A stretch of 64,000 nucleotides of DNA, from NCBI RefSeq assembly GCF_024158745.1, contig NZ_JAMZAW010000010.1, positions 222,478 to 286,477 of the forward strand. The letters are read 5' to 3'. The DNA is from Paenibacillus tyrphae (GTDB taxonomy: Bacteria; Bacillota; Bacilli; Paenibacillales; NBRC-103111). The position numbers and the translations under genes are program-made. Under the pieces are notes generated by a model. That model did no database searches. It saw nothing but the letters and a program-made list of their open reading frames with translations, and had not been told where the DNA came from. Positions 16,823 to 24,677 of the stretch are shown here, one piece after another. How positions within the stretch are numbered: position 1 is the stretch's first letter; every line of letters begins with the position of its first letter.

Positions 16823-17392
16823 TTAATAATCTAGTAGGCGTCCATGATCATGCCATTGACCGTACATTTTGTTTTCTCTAGTGTTTGTTATGAATTTGTC
16901 TAATCTGCTCCTAAATAATTCCGGCTGATTTTTAATGCTTTGTATCGTATCGATCCGAACTCTTTTATAAAGAGCTGGAAATGCCATAAAATTCTCATGC
17001 ACTTGCTTTTCCTCTTTTAGCCTTTGCTCTATATCCCTATCTATTTTAAAAGAATCGTAGTCCATATCAGGAAGAACCTTTCTCCCTTCTTCCCTCATTA
17101 ACCCCAACTTTTCGAGGCGTCGGACACGTTCTTTATTCAATTCAGTCCATGAACTTTTTTTGCTTCTAGGAGACAGTCTCTGCGCCAGCTCAGTTTCAGA
17201 CATTTTCTTTTTAATTCCATCGATCCATCCAAAGCACAGAGATTCTTCGACCGCGTCCAAATATAGTAACGTTTCTGGATTTGGTGTCATACTAACGACT
17301 ACCCAACAAGATTTTTGGGTTTTACAATTTTCCTGTAGCCAGACCCTCAAATCTTCTCTCGATTTTACTGGAATTAGATTTTCAATTTCCAT
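16823..17392 (-). CDS. YdeI/OmpD-associated-like protein
   Basis: This 189-residue protein opens with SREDLRVWLQEN and contains SCWVVV, AVEESLCFGWIDGIKKK and RLSPRSKKSSWTELN, the ordered motifs of the YdeI (bacteriocin-protection) family. Cytoplasmic, function poorly known; some homologues were linked to peptide resistance. The gene is more AT-rich than its neighbours, which may reflect transfer. GGGAG lies rather far (14 nt) from the start, so translation may be weak. Confidence 0.75.
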   Translation of the reverse strand: MEIENLIPVKSREDLRVWLQENCKTQKSCWVVVSMTPNPETLLYLDAVEESLCFGWIDGIKKKMSETELAQRLSPRSKKSSWTELNKERVRRLEKLGLMREEGRKVLPDMDYDSFKIDRDIEQRLKEEKQVHENFMAFPALYKRVRIDTIQSIKNQPELFRSRLDKFITNTRENKMYGQWHDHGRLLDY

Positions 17393-17432
17393 AGATAAAA
17401 TACATTCTCCCTTCTAGGTATGGAGAGTAATT

Positions 17433-17473
17433 GTAAAAAGGTCGATTTCTCCGTTCTCGGAAATATCGACCTT
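17433..17473 (-). terminator. Terminator of DinB copy 2
   Basis: AAGGTCGAT pairs perfectly with ATCGACCTT, with an inner TCCG/CGGA stem, and TTTTTACAATT follows on the minus strand. Confidence 0.85.
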
Positions 17474-17507
17474 GTTATATCACAAAATACTCTTTCGACG
17501 TCAGAGA

Positions 17508-18023
17508 TTAAATGGATTCCGCAGATTGCTGATACCAAAAAAGTGAATAATCGTTCATCGTGGATGCGTGGCCCAGTTGGCGCAGCATGGTCGAAATATT
17601 GCCTCGGTGGTAGGTACCGTGGTTGACCGCTTGCAGCACAATTTCCGATAATCGAGTGTTGCGTGTTCCGGCGTACGGATTCTCAAGCACAATAATTTGC
17701 TCCAAGTCGTGTTGGTTTCGGAACCATGCTCTGTATTCTTGCGCTAACTCACTAAAGGCATTCGCGAAATCATCGACAGAGTACCGAAGTGTTTCTTGTT
17801 GAAGTGGAAGGCACTCTTCCAGCGCCTTGGGCATACTGGTACCTTTCAGAACCTGAAGCCAACACTTGTCGATCGCATAGATATGCGCGAACGCTTCGCC
17901 AATGGTGGGAAACGAGGTGTTTACTTCTTGTTGCAGTACCGAGGACGGAAGCTCCTTGATTCGTCCCAAGAGGGTTTGAGTAGCCCACGCATGGTAGTCG
18001 AACATTTGTACCGGGTGATTCAT
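17508..18023 (-). CDS. DinB-family protein (copy 2)
   Basis: This 171-residue four-helix-bundle protein is paralogous to the gene at 6610-7116, sharing AHIYAIDKCW and VNHGTYHRGNIS with the three metal-binding His. ATG 18023 follows AAAGGAG, while the longer open frame has no good start. It lies 82 bp downstream of a WYL regulator in the same direction, and the spacer carries the palindrome also found before copy 1. It is probably a stress-induced thiol or metal-dependent transferase; substrate unknown. Confidence 0.9.
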   Translation of the reverse strand: MNHPVQMFDYHAWATQTLLGRIKELPSSVLQQEVNTSFPTIGEAFAHIYAIDKCWLQVLKGTSMPKALEECLPLQQETLRYSVDDFANAFSELAQEYRAWFRNQHDLEQIIVLENPYAGTRNTRLSEIVLQAVNHGTYHRGNISTMLRQLGHASTMNDYSLFWYQQSAESI

Positions 18024-18086
18024 TTGGATCGTCTCCTTTTGACTTGTCATGGATTTGATTTTGTTCCTGCAGTTATAATAAAAAAA

Positions 18087-18114
18087 GATGTATGACAACA
18101 GTCTGTCATACATC
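18087..18114. promoter_or_regulatory. DinB-gene operator 2 (TATGACA-N6-TGTCATA palindrome)
   Basis: GATGTATGACA and TGTCATACATC form a perfect 11-bp inverted repeat around ACAGTC. It overlaps the stop codon of the WYL regulator and lies 64 bp before DinB copy 2. Its core is the same as at 7171-7196. Confidence 0.78.
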
Positions 18115-19023
18115 ACCATAAAGTTTGAGCGCATTCTGAAGTTGTTCTTTTACGATGCCACGCAGTGCAGGGGGTTCGAGAACTTCGGCGCCGCTGCCAA
18201 AACTCAGCAGAATTGTCCAAAGCCATCGTGCTTGCAATGGCTGATAAACAGGAATTCGCAGCGTCATGCTCCCATCATTATGAAATTGCTTATCAGCCTG
18301 ATGAAACTGATCCATCACTTCCGCCAAAGCCTCCGGCCACACCCGGATCACCACATCCTCCAACTGATCTTGCCATCCCTTGTTTGACAAAGCAGCCTCT
18401 TCCGGCACCTCATGATGCGGCTCGAAAGTTTCCTGAGTCAGGAACAAGTTCAACATCCGGGATAGTCGGAACTCTCGATAATCCCTTCGTGTTCGGCAAA
18501 ACCCATAAACGTACCAATTACGATATTTAAAATGAAGCCGCAGCGGTTCCATATCACGGGTCGTACGTTCATTCTTTACATTGATATAATCAAAGCGGAC
18601 GATATTTCGCTGGGTAATGGCCATGCGTAAATGACGAAGCGCGTCGGGCTCCGTGCGGCGGGTTTCCAAGTCCACGGACAGACTCGTGGTCCGATGCTCC
18701 GGTCCGATCGTCTGCAGTCGTTCGATGGTCCCCTGCGCACGCTCGTCTTCAAACACGGTGGTGAGGCTTCTGAGCACGGTAATCAGGGAATTGACATCGT
18801 ACGAACCGAGCAGGCTTTTATCCATTTTGTATCCGTCCATCATGCCATATCCGCCTTTAGCTCCCTGATACGATACGACCGGGAAGCCTGCAGCGCAGAT
18901 CACATCGATATCCCGATAGATGGTTCTTTGGGAAACTTGAAACTCTTCAGCCAGCATGGAGGCAGACAAAACTTCGTGATTCAGCAGCTTGTAGATTATG
19001 GAGATCAATCGTTCCAATTTCAT
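18106..19023 (-). CDS. YafY-type HTH/WYL transcriptional regulator
   Basis: This 305-residue protein has an N-terminal helix-turn-helix (LSASMLAEEFQVSQRTIYRDIDVI) and a WYL domain around residues 135-215 with RNWYVYGFCRTRRDYREFRLSRM, plus a C-terminal WCX-like extension. WYL proteins sense nucleic-acid or small ligands and often repress stress genes. Its placement just upstream of DinB copy 2, and the shared palindrome before both DinB genes, make it the likely binder of that site, but this is inference. A weak GGGG site precedes ATG 19023. Confidence 0.88.
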   Translation of the reverse strand: MKLERLISIIYKLLNHEVLSASMLAEEFQVSQRTIYRDIDVICAAGFPVVSYQGAKGGYGMMDGYKMDKSLLGSYDVNSLITVLRSLTTVFEDERAQGTIERLQTIGPEHRTTSLSVDLETRRTEPDALRHLRMAITQRNIVRFDYINVKNERTTRDMEPLRLHFKYRNWYVYGFCRTRRDYREFRLSRMLNLFLTQETFEPHHEVPEEAALSNKGWQDQLEDVVIRVWPEALAEVMDQFHQADKQFHNDGSMTLRIPVYQPLQARWLWTILLSFGSGAEVLEPPALRGIVKEQLQNALKLYGDV

Positions 19024-19190
19024 GTATATCCCCGCCCGTTAGTCCATTTCGTATTACTGCTCATTATTGTATCACGCTTCGCCTGATGCCGCCGAACCCG
19101 CGTTAGTAACCATCACCTAGCCCCACTAGACATGATAGGCACCAAAACTGGCCTAACGACCGTTTAGCATCAGGAACATGTTCAGTAGAC

Positions 19191-19228
19191 AAAAAAGAGC
19201 CGGCCATCCGCACGGGACGTCGGCTCAT
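19191..19228 (-). terminator. Terminator of the MutS2-like/ACP operon
   Basis: On the minus strand GAGCCGACGTCC...GGATGGCCGGCTC forms a stem with two mismatched positions, followed by TTTTTT. It ends the five-gene transcript after the acyl carrier protein. Confidence 0.8.
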
Positions 19229-19231
19229 GTT

Positions 19232-19510
19232 TCAATGTTCCATTCCGGAATAAGTCCCGTACGGCAAGCTCCTGCTCTCTTCGATAAACGAGACGATACG
19301 GTCTACGCTCGATAACGACTCGATCGTCAGGTCCTCCTCATCGAATGATACTTGAAACTCCTGCTCCAGCCAGGCGATCAACCGGACCACCGTAACGGAA
19401 TCCAACACGCCCTGAGGGCCCAGCAACCATGTAGACCGCTCCACTTCCGGCGTGCCGAGCAATTGAGCTACGATAGCCATAACCTTCCGTTCAATTTCTT
19501 CACGATTCAT
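19232..19510 (-). CDS. Acyl carrier protein
   Basis: This 92-residue protein has the four-helix ACP pattern with G-V-L-D-S38-V-T, where Ser38 would carry the 4'-phosphopantetheine arm. The acidic helix (EEDLTIESLSSVDRIV) fits carrier proteins. Its ATG overlaps the stop of the FkbH-like gene by 4 bp, so the two are translationally coupled and the HAD protein most likely loads this carrier. No ketosynthase lies in this operon, which makes it a stand-alone carrier. Confidence 0.9.
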   Translation of the reverse strand: MNREEIERKVMAIVAQLLGTPEVERSTWLLGPQGVLDSVTVVRLIAWLEQEFQVSFDEEDLTIESLSSVDRIVSFIEESRSLPYGTYSGMEH

Positions 19511-20565
19511 CCTAAGGTTCTCCCTTCCGCTTGCTTAAAATGTCCCGTTTTTACGGCAATCCAATCCGGTGCGCAATACGCGGACGGCAACGGCAGCGCG
19601 TAGATCGAATCACGCTCCCGCTTCTCCTTCCGGGTAAACCCAAGCAGTTGCAAAAGCATCAGCGCCGGCCGGTTACGGCCTGTGGCTCGGTAGGTGCAGA
19701 ACGCTTCATGTATTGCCGGATGCTCCTGCTGCGTCAGATTCAGCACCGTCCCGAGAAACGCGGTTCCAATGCCGCGCCCTTCGATGCGGCAAGAGATGCC
19801 GAACAACCGGATGTCCAGCCGTCCTTCCCCATAGTCAAGCATGGCTGCCCCGACAATGCCGTGGTCGCCGAACCGGTCCTTCAGCTCCGCGACATAAAGC
19901 CCTTTCGCAGGCGATTCCAGATAAGAGCGGACGACGTCCTCCGACATCCGCTCCGTGAAATTATTGAATTGATTCGTTCTCGCTGCCAGCTCGAAGGCCC
20001 GGTCAAGATCCTCCTCGCATGCAGTGCGTACCTCCAGCTCCATAAAGCAGGAGCGCAAAAAGTCTTCCCGCGACCCGGCAAACGTCTGCTCCGCCGTTGT
20101 CCGCTCGAAGCGGGAAAGCATCATCTCGCGGCGTCTCCCCGCCTCCCGCGTCAGCTTCCCAGCTTGGAACTCGGGGTGTCCGGCGAGCTCCAGCGCCTCA
20201 TGCGCGCCGTAGACGGTCAGCTCCGGCAGATACGTTCCCGCCTCATAGCGTTCGAACGGATTGTCGTCGATGAACGCTACCGCATCCAGCCCAATATTCA
20301 GCTCGCTTGCGATCCGCCGGATGCCTTCCGCCTTCGCCCCCCATCCGATCTGGGGATACAGAAAATAATGGCCGATACCTAGTTCCTCCAATTTCGCCAT
20401 CGCCAGCTCATGGTCGTTGCGGCTCGCTACGCTCTGCAAAATGCCGCGCCCGTCCAACCGCTCCAGCACCTCGCGAATGCCGGGACGCAGCACTACTTCT
20501 TCGTCGTCGGCTAGCGTTCCGTACCATAACGTTTCGTCCAAATCCCATATCAGACATTTGATCAT
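19507..20565 (-). CDS. FkbH-like HAD-IIIC protein
   Basis: This 352-residue protein has an N-terminal HAD domain with WDLDETLW (Asp8, Asp10), AVASRND-type motif II and AFIDDNPFERYEA, then a GNAT-like C-terminal domain. Proteins of this type (FkbH, OzmB, ZmaN) take glyceryl units from 1,3-bisphosphoglycerate, dephosphorylate them and load them on an ACP, as in methoxymalonyl-ACP synthesis. The downstream overlapping ACP supports such loading. The usual methoxymalonyl partners (two dehydrogenases and an O-methyltransferase) are absent, so the glyceryl or other C3 unit probably has a different fate. Start ATG 20565 follows GGAGGATAGG. Confidence 0.88.
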   Translation of the reverse strand: MIKCLIWDLDETLWYGTLADDEEVVLRPGIREVLERLDGRGILQSVASRNDHELAMAKLEELGIGHYFLYPQIGWGAKAEGIRRIASELNIGLDAVAFIDDNPFERYEAGTYLPELTVYGAHEALELAGHPEFQAGKLTREAGRRREMMLSRFERTTAEQTFAGSREDFLRSCFMELEVRTACEEDLDRAFELAARTNQFNNFTERMSEDVVRSYLESPAKGLYVAELKDRFGDHGIVGAAMLDYGEGRLDIRLFGISCRIEGRGIGTAFLGTVLNLTQQEHPAIHEAFCTYRATGRNRPALMLLQLLGFTRKEKRERDSIYALPLPSAYCAPDWIAVKTGHFKQAEGRTLG

Positions 20566-20584
20566 GCCACCTATCCTCCGCAGC

Positions 20585-21070
20585 CTAAGCTTCCTGATCC
20601 TGCACCTTGTACTCCATCGTCAGATGGGTCGGTGCAAAGCCGTAATTTTTATACAGCACGCGCATGGGCAGATTGCTGACGTGCACATGCCCGACGATGC
20701 GCCGGGCTTTCTGCCTGCCGGCATAAGCCATCCCCGCCTCGAACAAAGCCGTCACCGCCTCCGTACCGCGGCATGATTCGGCGGCGTAAAAGCTTTTGAA
20801 CTGGATGTAATTTTCTTTCGTCACAAAATTCTCTTTGAGCGTCATCCAGAGCCAGCCGGCCACCCGGCCTTCCAGCTCCAGGACGAGCATGCCTTCCTGT
20901 TCGCGAGGTATCGCTTTTTCCAGCTTACGCCGGTGGAACTCCAGATCCGTTACCGCCTCGTCGCCAAACGAAATGACGGATATTTCCTTCTCAAATTCGG
21001 CTACTGACGCCAAGTCCTTCTGCTCGATCGGCCGGATATTCATCTTGTCTTCTTCTCCTTTTTGAGCCAT
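20585..21070 (-). CDS. GNAT-family N-acetyltransferase
   Basis: This 161-residue protein has the GNAT fold: beta4 GWLWMTLKEN, motif A around IQFKSFYAAESCRGTEAVTALFEAGMAYA (with R/Q-x-x-G-x-G/A degenerated to CRGTEA), and the C-terminal NLPMRVLYKNYGF typical of the family. Two starts are possible, 21070 with GAGGTG or 21043 with AAAGGAG. It is the third gene of the operon, 14 bp after the BpsA-like gene, and might acylate a product or polyamine made by its neighbours. Substrate unknown. Confidence 0.82.
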   Translation of the reverse strand: MAQKGEEDKMNIRPIEQKDLASVAEFEKEISVISFGDEAVTDLEFHRRKLEKAIPREQEGMLVLELEGRVAGWLWMTLKENFVTKENYIQFKSFYAAESCRGTEAVTALFEAGMAYAGRQKARRIVGHVHVSNLPMRVLYKNYGFAPTHLTMEYKVQDQEA

Positions 21071-21084
21071 GATTCACCTCATGC

Positions 21085-22248
21085 TTACACGCTCTTCTTT
21101 TCGATCAATTGAAACGTATCGTTCTTGCAGCGGGAACATCCTTGATTTTTGAGCTGCTCGATCGTGGGCACGTCGCCTTGGAAGCCGACGTAGACCGTTT
21201 CCCCGCACTGCTGGCAGCGGTAAGTACGCAACGTCCGCTTGACTTCGCCCGTATACAGCGCATCTTCGAAAGCGTCGGCGTATTCGGAACGAGTCTGCTC
21301 CGTCGTCTTCAGAACGATCATTTGACTCCGATTCGCGATCATTTCCGCACCTTCGTACTCGTTAAAGCGCGGGAACGTGGCGCTGACCATGAGCCCCATC
21401 CGCACAAACTCCCGCTGCATCGCCAGCATGAACTCCGGAGATTTATGGGCGAAAGACAAGAAGATCGGCGCCCCTTTCCTCTTTTTCAAGCCGCTGATGC
21501 CGCGGGAAAGGAACAGTGTCATGCCCTGCAGCGTATAAGGCGGATCGGTGAAGAAGCAGTCGTATTGTCCTTGCCATTCCTCGGCCAGCGGCTGCCGCAA
21601 ATCCCAGCGGCGGCATTGGATGGGCAGCCCTTCTCTGGCTGCGGTCTCTCCGATATAGCTCAGGAACCGCTCGTCGATATCGACAACGTCGATCCTCGTT
21701 TTCGAATGTCCCTCCGGAAAGAGCTTCCGGAGCAAAAAGCCGAGCGACACGCTGACCAGATCGTCGTCCCCGATGCAGAGCACGCGCTTTCCGATCAACG
21801 CCTGCTGCTTCAAGCACAGGACGGCGCGGCGCAGACTCGTTTCTGCGGTGCATTTCGATTGATCGATCCGGACGTCCACCTGCGGCCGCAAGCGAAATAG
21901 TTCCAGAAGCTCGCTTAGCACGTCGGCCAGCTCGGCCTTCCAATCCGCATCGGCTGCCGTCAGCTTCAGGTACAGGCTCTTGTTTATTCCGCCGTATCCC
22001 AGCTCTTGCTCAATCCATGCCGTTCCCGCCTTGCTGCAGCGCGTCCCGTTCTCTTGCGTCAGCGCACCTGCTTTGACGAGCTCTTTCTTGATGGCGGCGG
22101 CTACGGGAACGGGCAGCAGCGTCTTACGCGCCAGTTCCTTGGTTGAAATGCCCGGGCTGAAATAGCATTCCAGCAAAAGCTGCTCGATGACGGCGGAACC
22201 TTCTTCCAAACGGACATTCGCGCTGATTTCATCCAAATAATTTTTCAT
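21085..22248 (-). CDS. BpsA-like (DUF43) protein with C-terminal zinc ribbon
   Basis: This 387-residue protein matches the bis(aminopropyl)spermidine synthase family. It has an N-terminal winged helix (about residues 15-75), a Rossmann domain with GDDDLVSVS at 160-168, and DPPYT at 235-239. The archaeal BpsA adds aminopropyl groups from decarboxylated SAM to spermidine to make branched polyamines. An added C-terminal segment carries CQQC and CSRC, a zinc ribbon. ATG 22248 follows GGAGGAG at 8 nt; the stop of the MutS2-like gene lies 5 bp upstream, so coupling is tight. Bacterial homologues are mostly uncharacterised, and methyltransferase-like activity on another substrate remains possible because of the DPPY motif. 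Confidence 0.82.
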   Translation of the reverse strand: MKNYLDEISANVRLEEGSAVIEQLLLECYFSPGISTKELARKTLLPVPVAAAIKKELVKAGALTQENGTRCSKAGTAWIEQELGYGGINKSLYLKLTAADADWKAELADVLSELLELFRLRPQVDVRIDQSKCTAETSLRRAVLCLKQQALIGKRVLCIGDDDLVSVSLGFLLRKLFPEGHSKTRIDVVDIDERFLSYIGETAAREGLPIQCRRWDLRQPLAEEWQGQYDCFFTDPPYTLQGMTLFLSRGISGLKKRKGAPIFLSFAHKSPEFMLAMQREFVRMGLMVSATFPRFNEYEGAEMIANRSQMIVLKTTEQTRSEYADAFEDALYTGEVKRTLRTYRCQQCGETVYVGFQGDVPTIEQLKNQGCSRCKNDTFQLIEKKSV

Positions 22249-22253
22249 TCCGA

Positions 22254-24239
22254 TCACTCCTCCGATTTCGTCTCGATGGTAACGCCCGGTGCGTGCTTGC
22301 GGCCCATCAGCTTGCGTTTTTTGCGGTTTTCTTTCGTCTCGAACACGATGTCCAGATCGTAATTGTCCGGATACAGCTCCTTGCTCTCGATGTGCAGCTT
22401 CAGCCGCTTCTGGTTGATTTTGAACTTCTGGTTCTGGATCATTACCCCGACGTTGCCCCGGGCATCCTCGGTTTCAAACACAATGCCGGTACGGCCCAAA
22501 TAAGCGATGTACACGCAATCGCCGAACTGGAAGCTTCTGGGACCCTCCTCAGGGATCGGCTGAGCGCGGTCCTCCGGCTCCTTCTCCGAATGTGGCAGAG
22601 GCTCAGGCTCCGTTGTCGTTTCTTCCTGCGGATCGACCGTATCCGCCGCGGAGGCTTCGTTCGGCTCCGGCTCAGACCCGGCGGCCTGTGTCCCCTGCGG
22701 CAAGCTTTCCGGCAAGCCGCGCGCGGTAATTTCGCGGGACCGCTCAATAAGGCCGGCAGGCAAGCCCAGCTTCAACGCGATCAGGAAGGCGTAGCTCTGG
22801 CCCGCTTCCCCGATCCGCAGCCGATACAGCGGCTGAAGCGTGTCCGTATCGAACTCCATGCGGGCATTCTCGAATCCCGGCGTCACGTCGGCGAAATTTT
22901 TAATTTCCGTAAAATGGGTCGTCGCTACAACGGTCGCTCCTCTTCGGTGCAACTCTTCCAGAATGGCCACCGACAAGCCGACGCCTTCCCCCGGATCGGT
23001 TCCGGAAGCCATCTCATCGATCAGGATGAGCGTCGAGCGGTCGGCAAATTGCAGCATTTCGTTGACGTTCCGGATATGCGCGGAAAAGGTGCTGAGCGCG
23101 TGCTCGATGCTTTGTCCGTCCCCGATATCGACGGCGAGATGGTTGAATACGGAAAGCAAGCTTCCTTCCCGAACCGGAATCAATAAGCCCGACTGCGCCA
23201 TGACGGTCAGCAGACCGACCGTTTTCAGCGAAAGGGTTTTGCCTCCGGTATTCGGTCCCGTAATAATCAGTGACTTGTATCGCCGTCCGATGACGAAGTT
23301 CAAGGGAACCATCGGCCGGTTCAGCAGTGGATGCTTCGCTTCGCGTATGTCGATGATCCCTTGGTCGTTCAGCTCCACATTGGAGCCTCCGATAGCCAGA
23401 GCGTATTTGGCCTTGGCAAATATGAAATCGTAGGTGCCTACCGTCTCGACGTTCGTCAGAAGCTGCTGATCGCAGCTTTCCGCCAGTGCGGTCAAATCGC
23501 TCAATACTTTCAGCTCCTCCCGCGCTTCCTCCGCTTTCAGCCCCGTAAGCTCGAACTGAATCGTCATGACCTCGGCCGGCTCGATATAGACCGTTTGGCC
23601 GCTTGCCGACTCGTCGAGCACCGTCCCCTTCACCAGCTTGCGGTGCTCTTTCTTGACCGGCAGCACATACCGTTCGTTGCGCGTGCTGAGGACATGTTCT
23701 TGCAAAATCGAGCGGTGGCGGCTCATCAAGGAGTCCAGCTTGCTTTTCAGACGTTCCTCGAATACGGCCAGCCGTTTGCGGACTTTCATAAGTTCCTTGC
23801 TGGCGGAGTCGGCGACTTGCCCGTGACGGATGCACCGTTCGATCTCCGATTTCAGGGCATCCATCACATACATGGAAGCCGCGTAAGAGCTAATGTGAGG
23901 GGCTATCCCGCTTTTTGCGGCCATATACCTCATGAGCTGCGCGCAGCTGGTCAGGAATTGGTGGATGTGCATGAAGTCCTTTTCACTGAACACGTAGCCC
24001 GTTCCCAGCAGATCCAAAATATTTTCCATGCCTTCCAGCGAAGGAATCGGAACGCTGGCGCCATACTGGAGCAAGGACTTCGCTTCCGCCGCCTCGTCCA
24101 GCTTCGCCCGCACGACGGGCATCGCCGTCAAAGGAAGCAACTCGGCAATCTGCCGTTTGCCTAGATACGATACAGCATATTCCGCCAAAGCTTCTTTGAT
24201 TTTGCCGTATTCCAGACGTTGCAATGCTTTTTCATTCAT
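22254..24239 (-). CDS. MutS2-like ATPase lacking the Smr domain
   Basis: This 661-residue protein has the MutS2 core: a long helical lever (residues 1-290), Walker A GPNTGGKT at 328-335, Walker B LILIDEMASGTDPGEG at 404-419 and the TTHFTEIK segment. An acidic Pro/Glu-rich linker (about 515-575) leads to a KOW/SH3-like domain that ends in APGVTIE, exactly where MutS2 proteins continue into the Smr nuclease domain, which is absent. Full-length MutS2 (RqcU) splits collided ribosomes in Bacillus subtilis. A Smr-less paralogue behind a translational attenuator may therefore act on ribosomes; a DNA role is the alternative. It heads a five-gene operon and has its own AAGGAGAG site. Confidence 0.88.
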   Translation of the reverse strand: MNEKALQRLEYGKIKEALAEYAVSYLGKRQIAELLPLTAMPVVRAKLDEAAEAKSLLQYGASVPIPSLEGMENILDLLGTGYVFSEKDFMHIHQFLTSCAQLMRYMAAKSGIAPHISSYAASMYVMDALKSEIERCIRHGQVADSASKELMKVRKRLAVFEERLKSKLDSLMSRHRSILQEHVLSTRNERYVLPVKKEHRKLVKGTVLDESASGQTVYIEPAEVMTIQFELTGLKAEEAREELKVLSDLTALAESCDQQLLTNVETVGTYDFIFAKAKYALAIGGSNVELNDQGIIDIREAKHPLLNRPMVPLNFVIGRRYKSLIITGPNTGGKTLSLKTVGLLTVMAQSGLLIPVREGSLLSVFNHLAVDIGDGQSIEHALSTFSAHIRNVNEMLQFADRSTLILIDEMASGTDPGEGVGLSVAILEELHRRGATVVATTHFTEIKNFADVTPGFENARMEFDTDTLQPLYRLRIGEAGQSYAFLIALKLGLPAGLIERSREITARGLPESLPQGTQAAGSEPEPNEASAADTVDPQEETTTEPEPLPHSEKEPEDRAQPIPEEGPRSFQFGDCVYIAYLGRTGIVFETEDARGNVGVMIQNQKFKINQKRLKLHIESKELYPDNYDLDIVFETKENRKKRKLMGRKHAPGVTIETKSEE

Positions 24240-24262
24240 GGGTGATCTCTCCTTGTAGGAAA

Positions 24263-24304
24263 ATAAAAAAAGGACAGAGAATGAACGTACGTCATTCTCT
24301 GCCC
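24263..24304 (-). terminator. Intrinsic terminator inside the MutS2-like leader (attenuator)
   Basis: On the transcript GGGCAGAGAATGA...TTCATTCTCTGTCC is a 13-bp stem followed by TTTTTTTATTTT. It ends only 24 nt before the MutS2-like start and downstream of the promoter and leader peptide, so it must be overcome for expression. Confidence 0.88.
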
Positions 24305-24319
24305 TTTTGTGACCATGCC

Positions 24320-24537
24320 TAATTAAAAGCGCCCGATAAAACAGAAAATCCGCGCTGAACTCAGCACGGATGATAGGCGCAATGAATAGGCATGTACCTA
24401 TGGCATTGTATGATATCCGTTGTTCTTAACTAATTCCAAGGTGACCGTAAACCCATGGCAAAATAAACCTTGCTTAATAGCAAAATTTAGCCATGAATTT
24501 CCAGAAACCTCATTATGGAATTTGATTAGTTAAGAAC
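24320..24537 (-). promoter_or_regulatory. Structured attenuator leader with competing hairpins
   Basis: GTTCTTAACTAAT in the last codons of the leader peptide (24525-24537) is perfectly complementary to a 13-nt arm at 24422-24434. Between them CATGGC pairs with GCCATG. Farther down, nested pairs CATGCCTA/TAGGCATG, GCGCC/GGCGC and ATCCGTGCTGA/TCAGCGCGGAT form a long hairpin before the terminator. A ribosome held on the leader peptide would free the distal arm and re-route folding. Confidence 0.65.
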
Positions 24538-24549
24538 GACCACCGACAT
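24526..24549 (-). CDS. Leader peptide MSVVVLN
   Basis: Seven codons plus TAA start at ATG 24549, 6 nt after AAGGAGAG, a ribosome-binding site as strong as that of the main gene. It lies about 26 nt after the predicted transcription start. The peptide resembles the SIFVI and IAVVE stalling segments of ErmC and ErmA leader peptides. Its last codons are one arm of a 13-bp inverted repeat. Function as a drug- or stall-sensing uORF is inferred. Confidence 0.65.
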   Translation of the reverse strand: MSVVVLN

Positions 24550-24580
24550 CAAAATCTCTCCTTAGGTAACAATTATTTTT

Positions 24581-24610
24581 ACTGTACCTTACTTCCCCGT
24601 TGAATGTCAA
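24581..24610 (-). promoter_or_regulatory. Sigma-A promoter of the MutS2-like operon
   Basis: On the minus strand TTGACA (24605-24610) and TACAGT (24581-24586) are separated by 18 bp. The -35 is a perfect consensus, and the start point should fall near 24575. Confidence 0.65.
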
Positions 24611-24677
24611 GTGCTGTAAAATTTCGCAGCCTGTCTTGGCTGATTCAAGCCGGTCAATACCGGCCGTACCTCAACCG

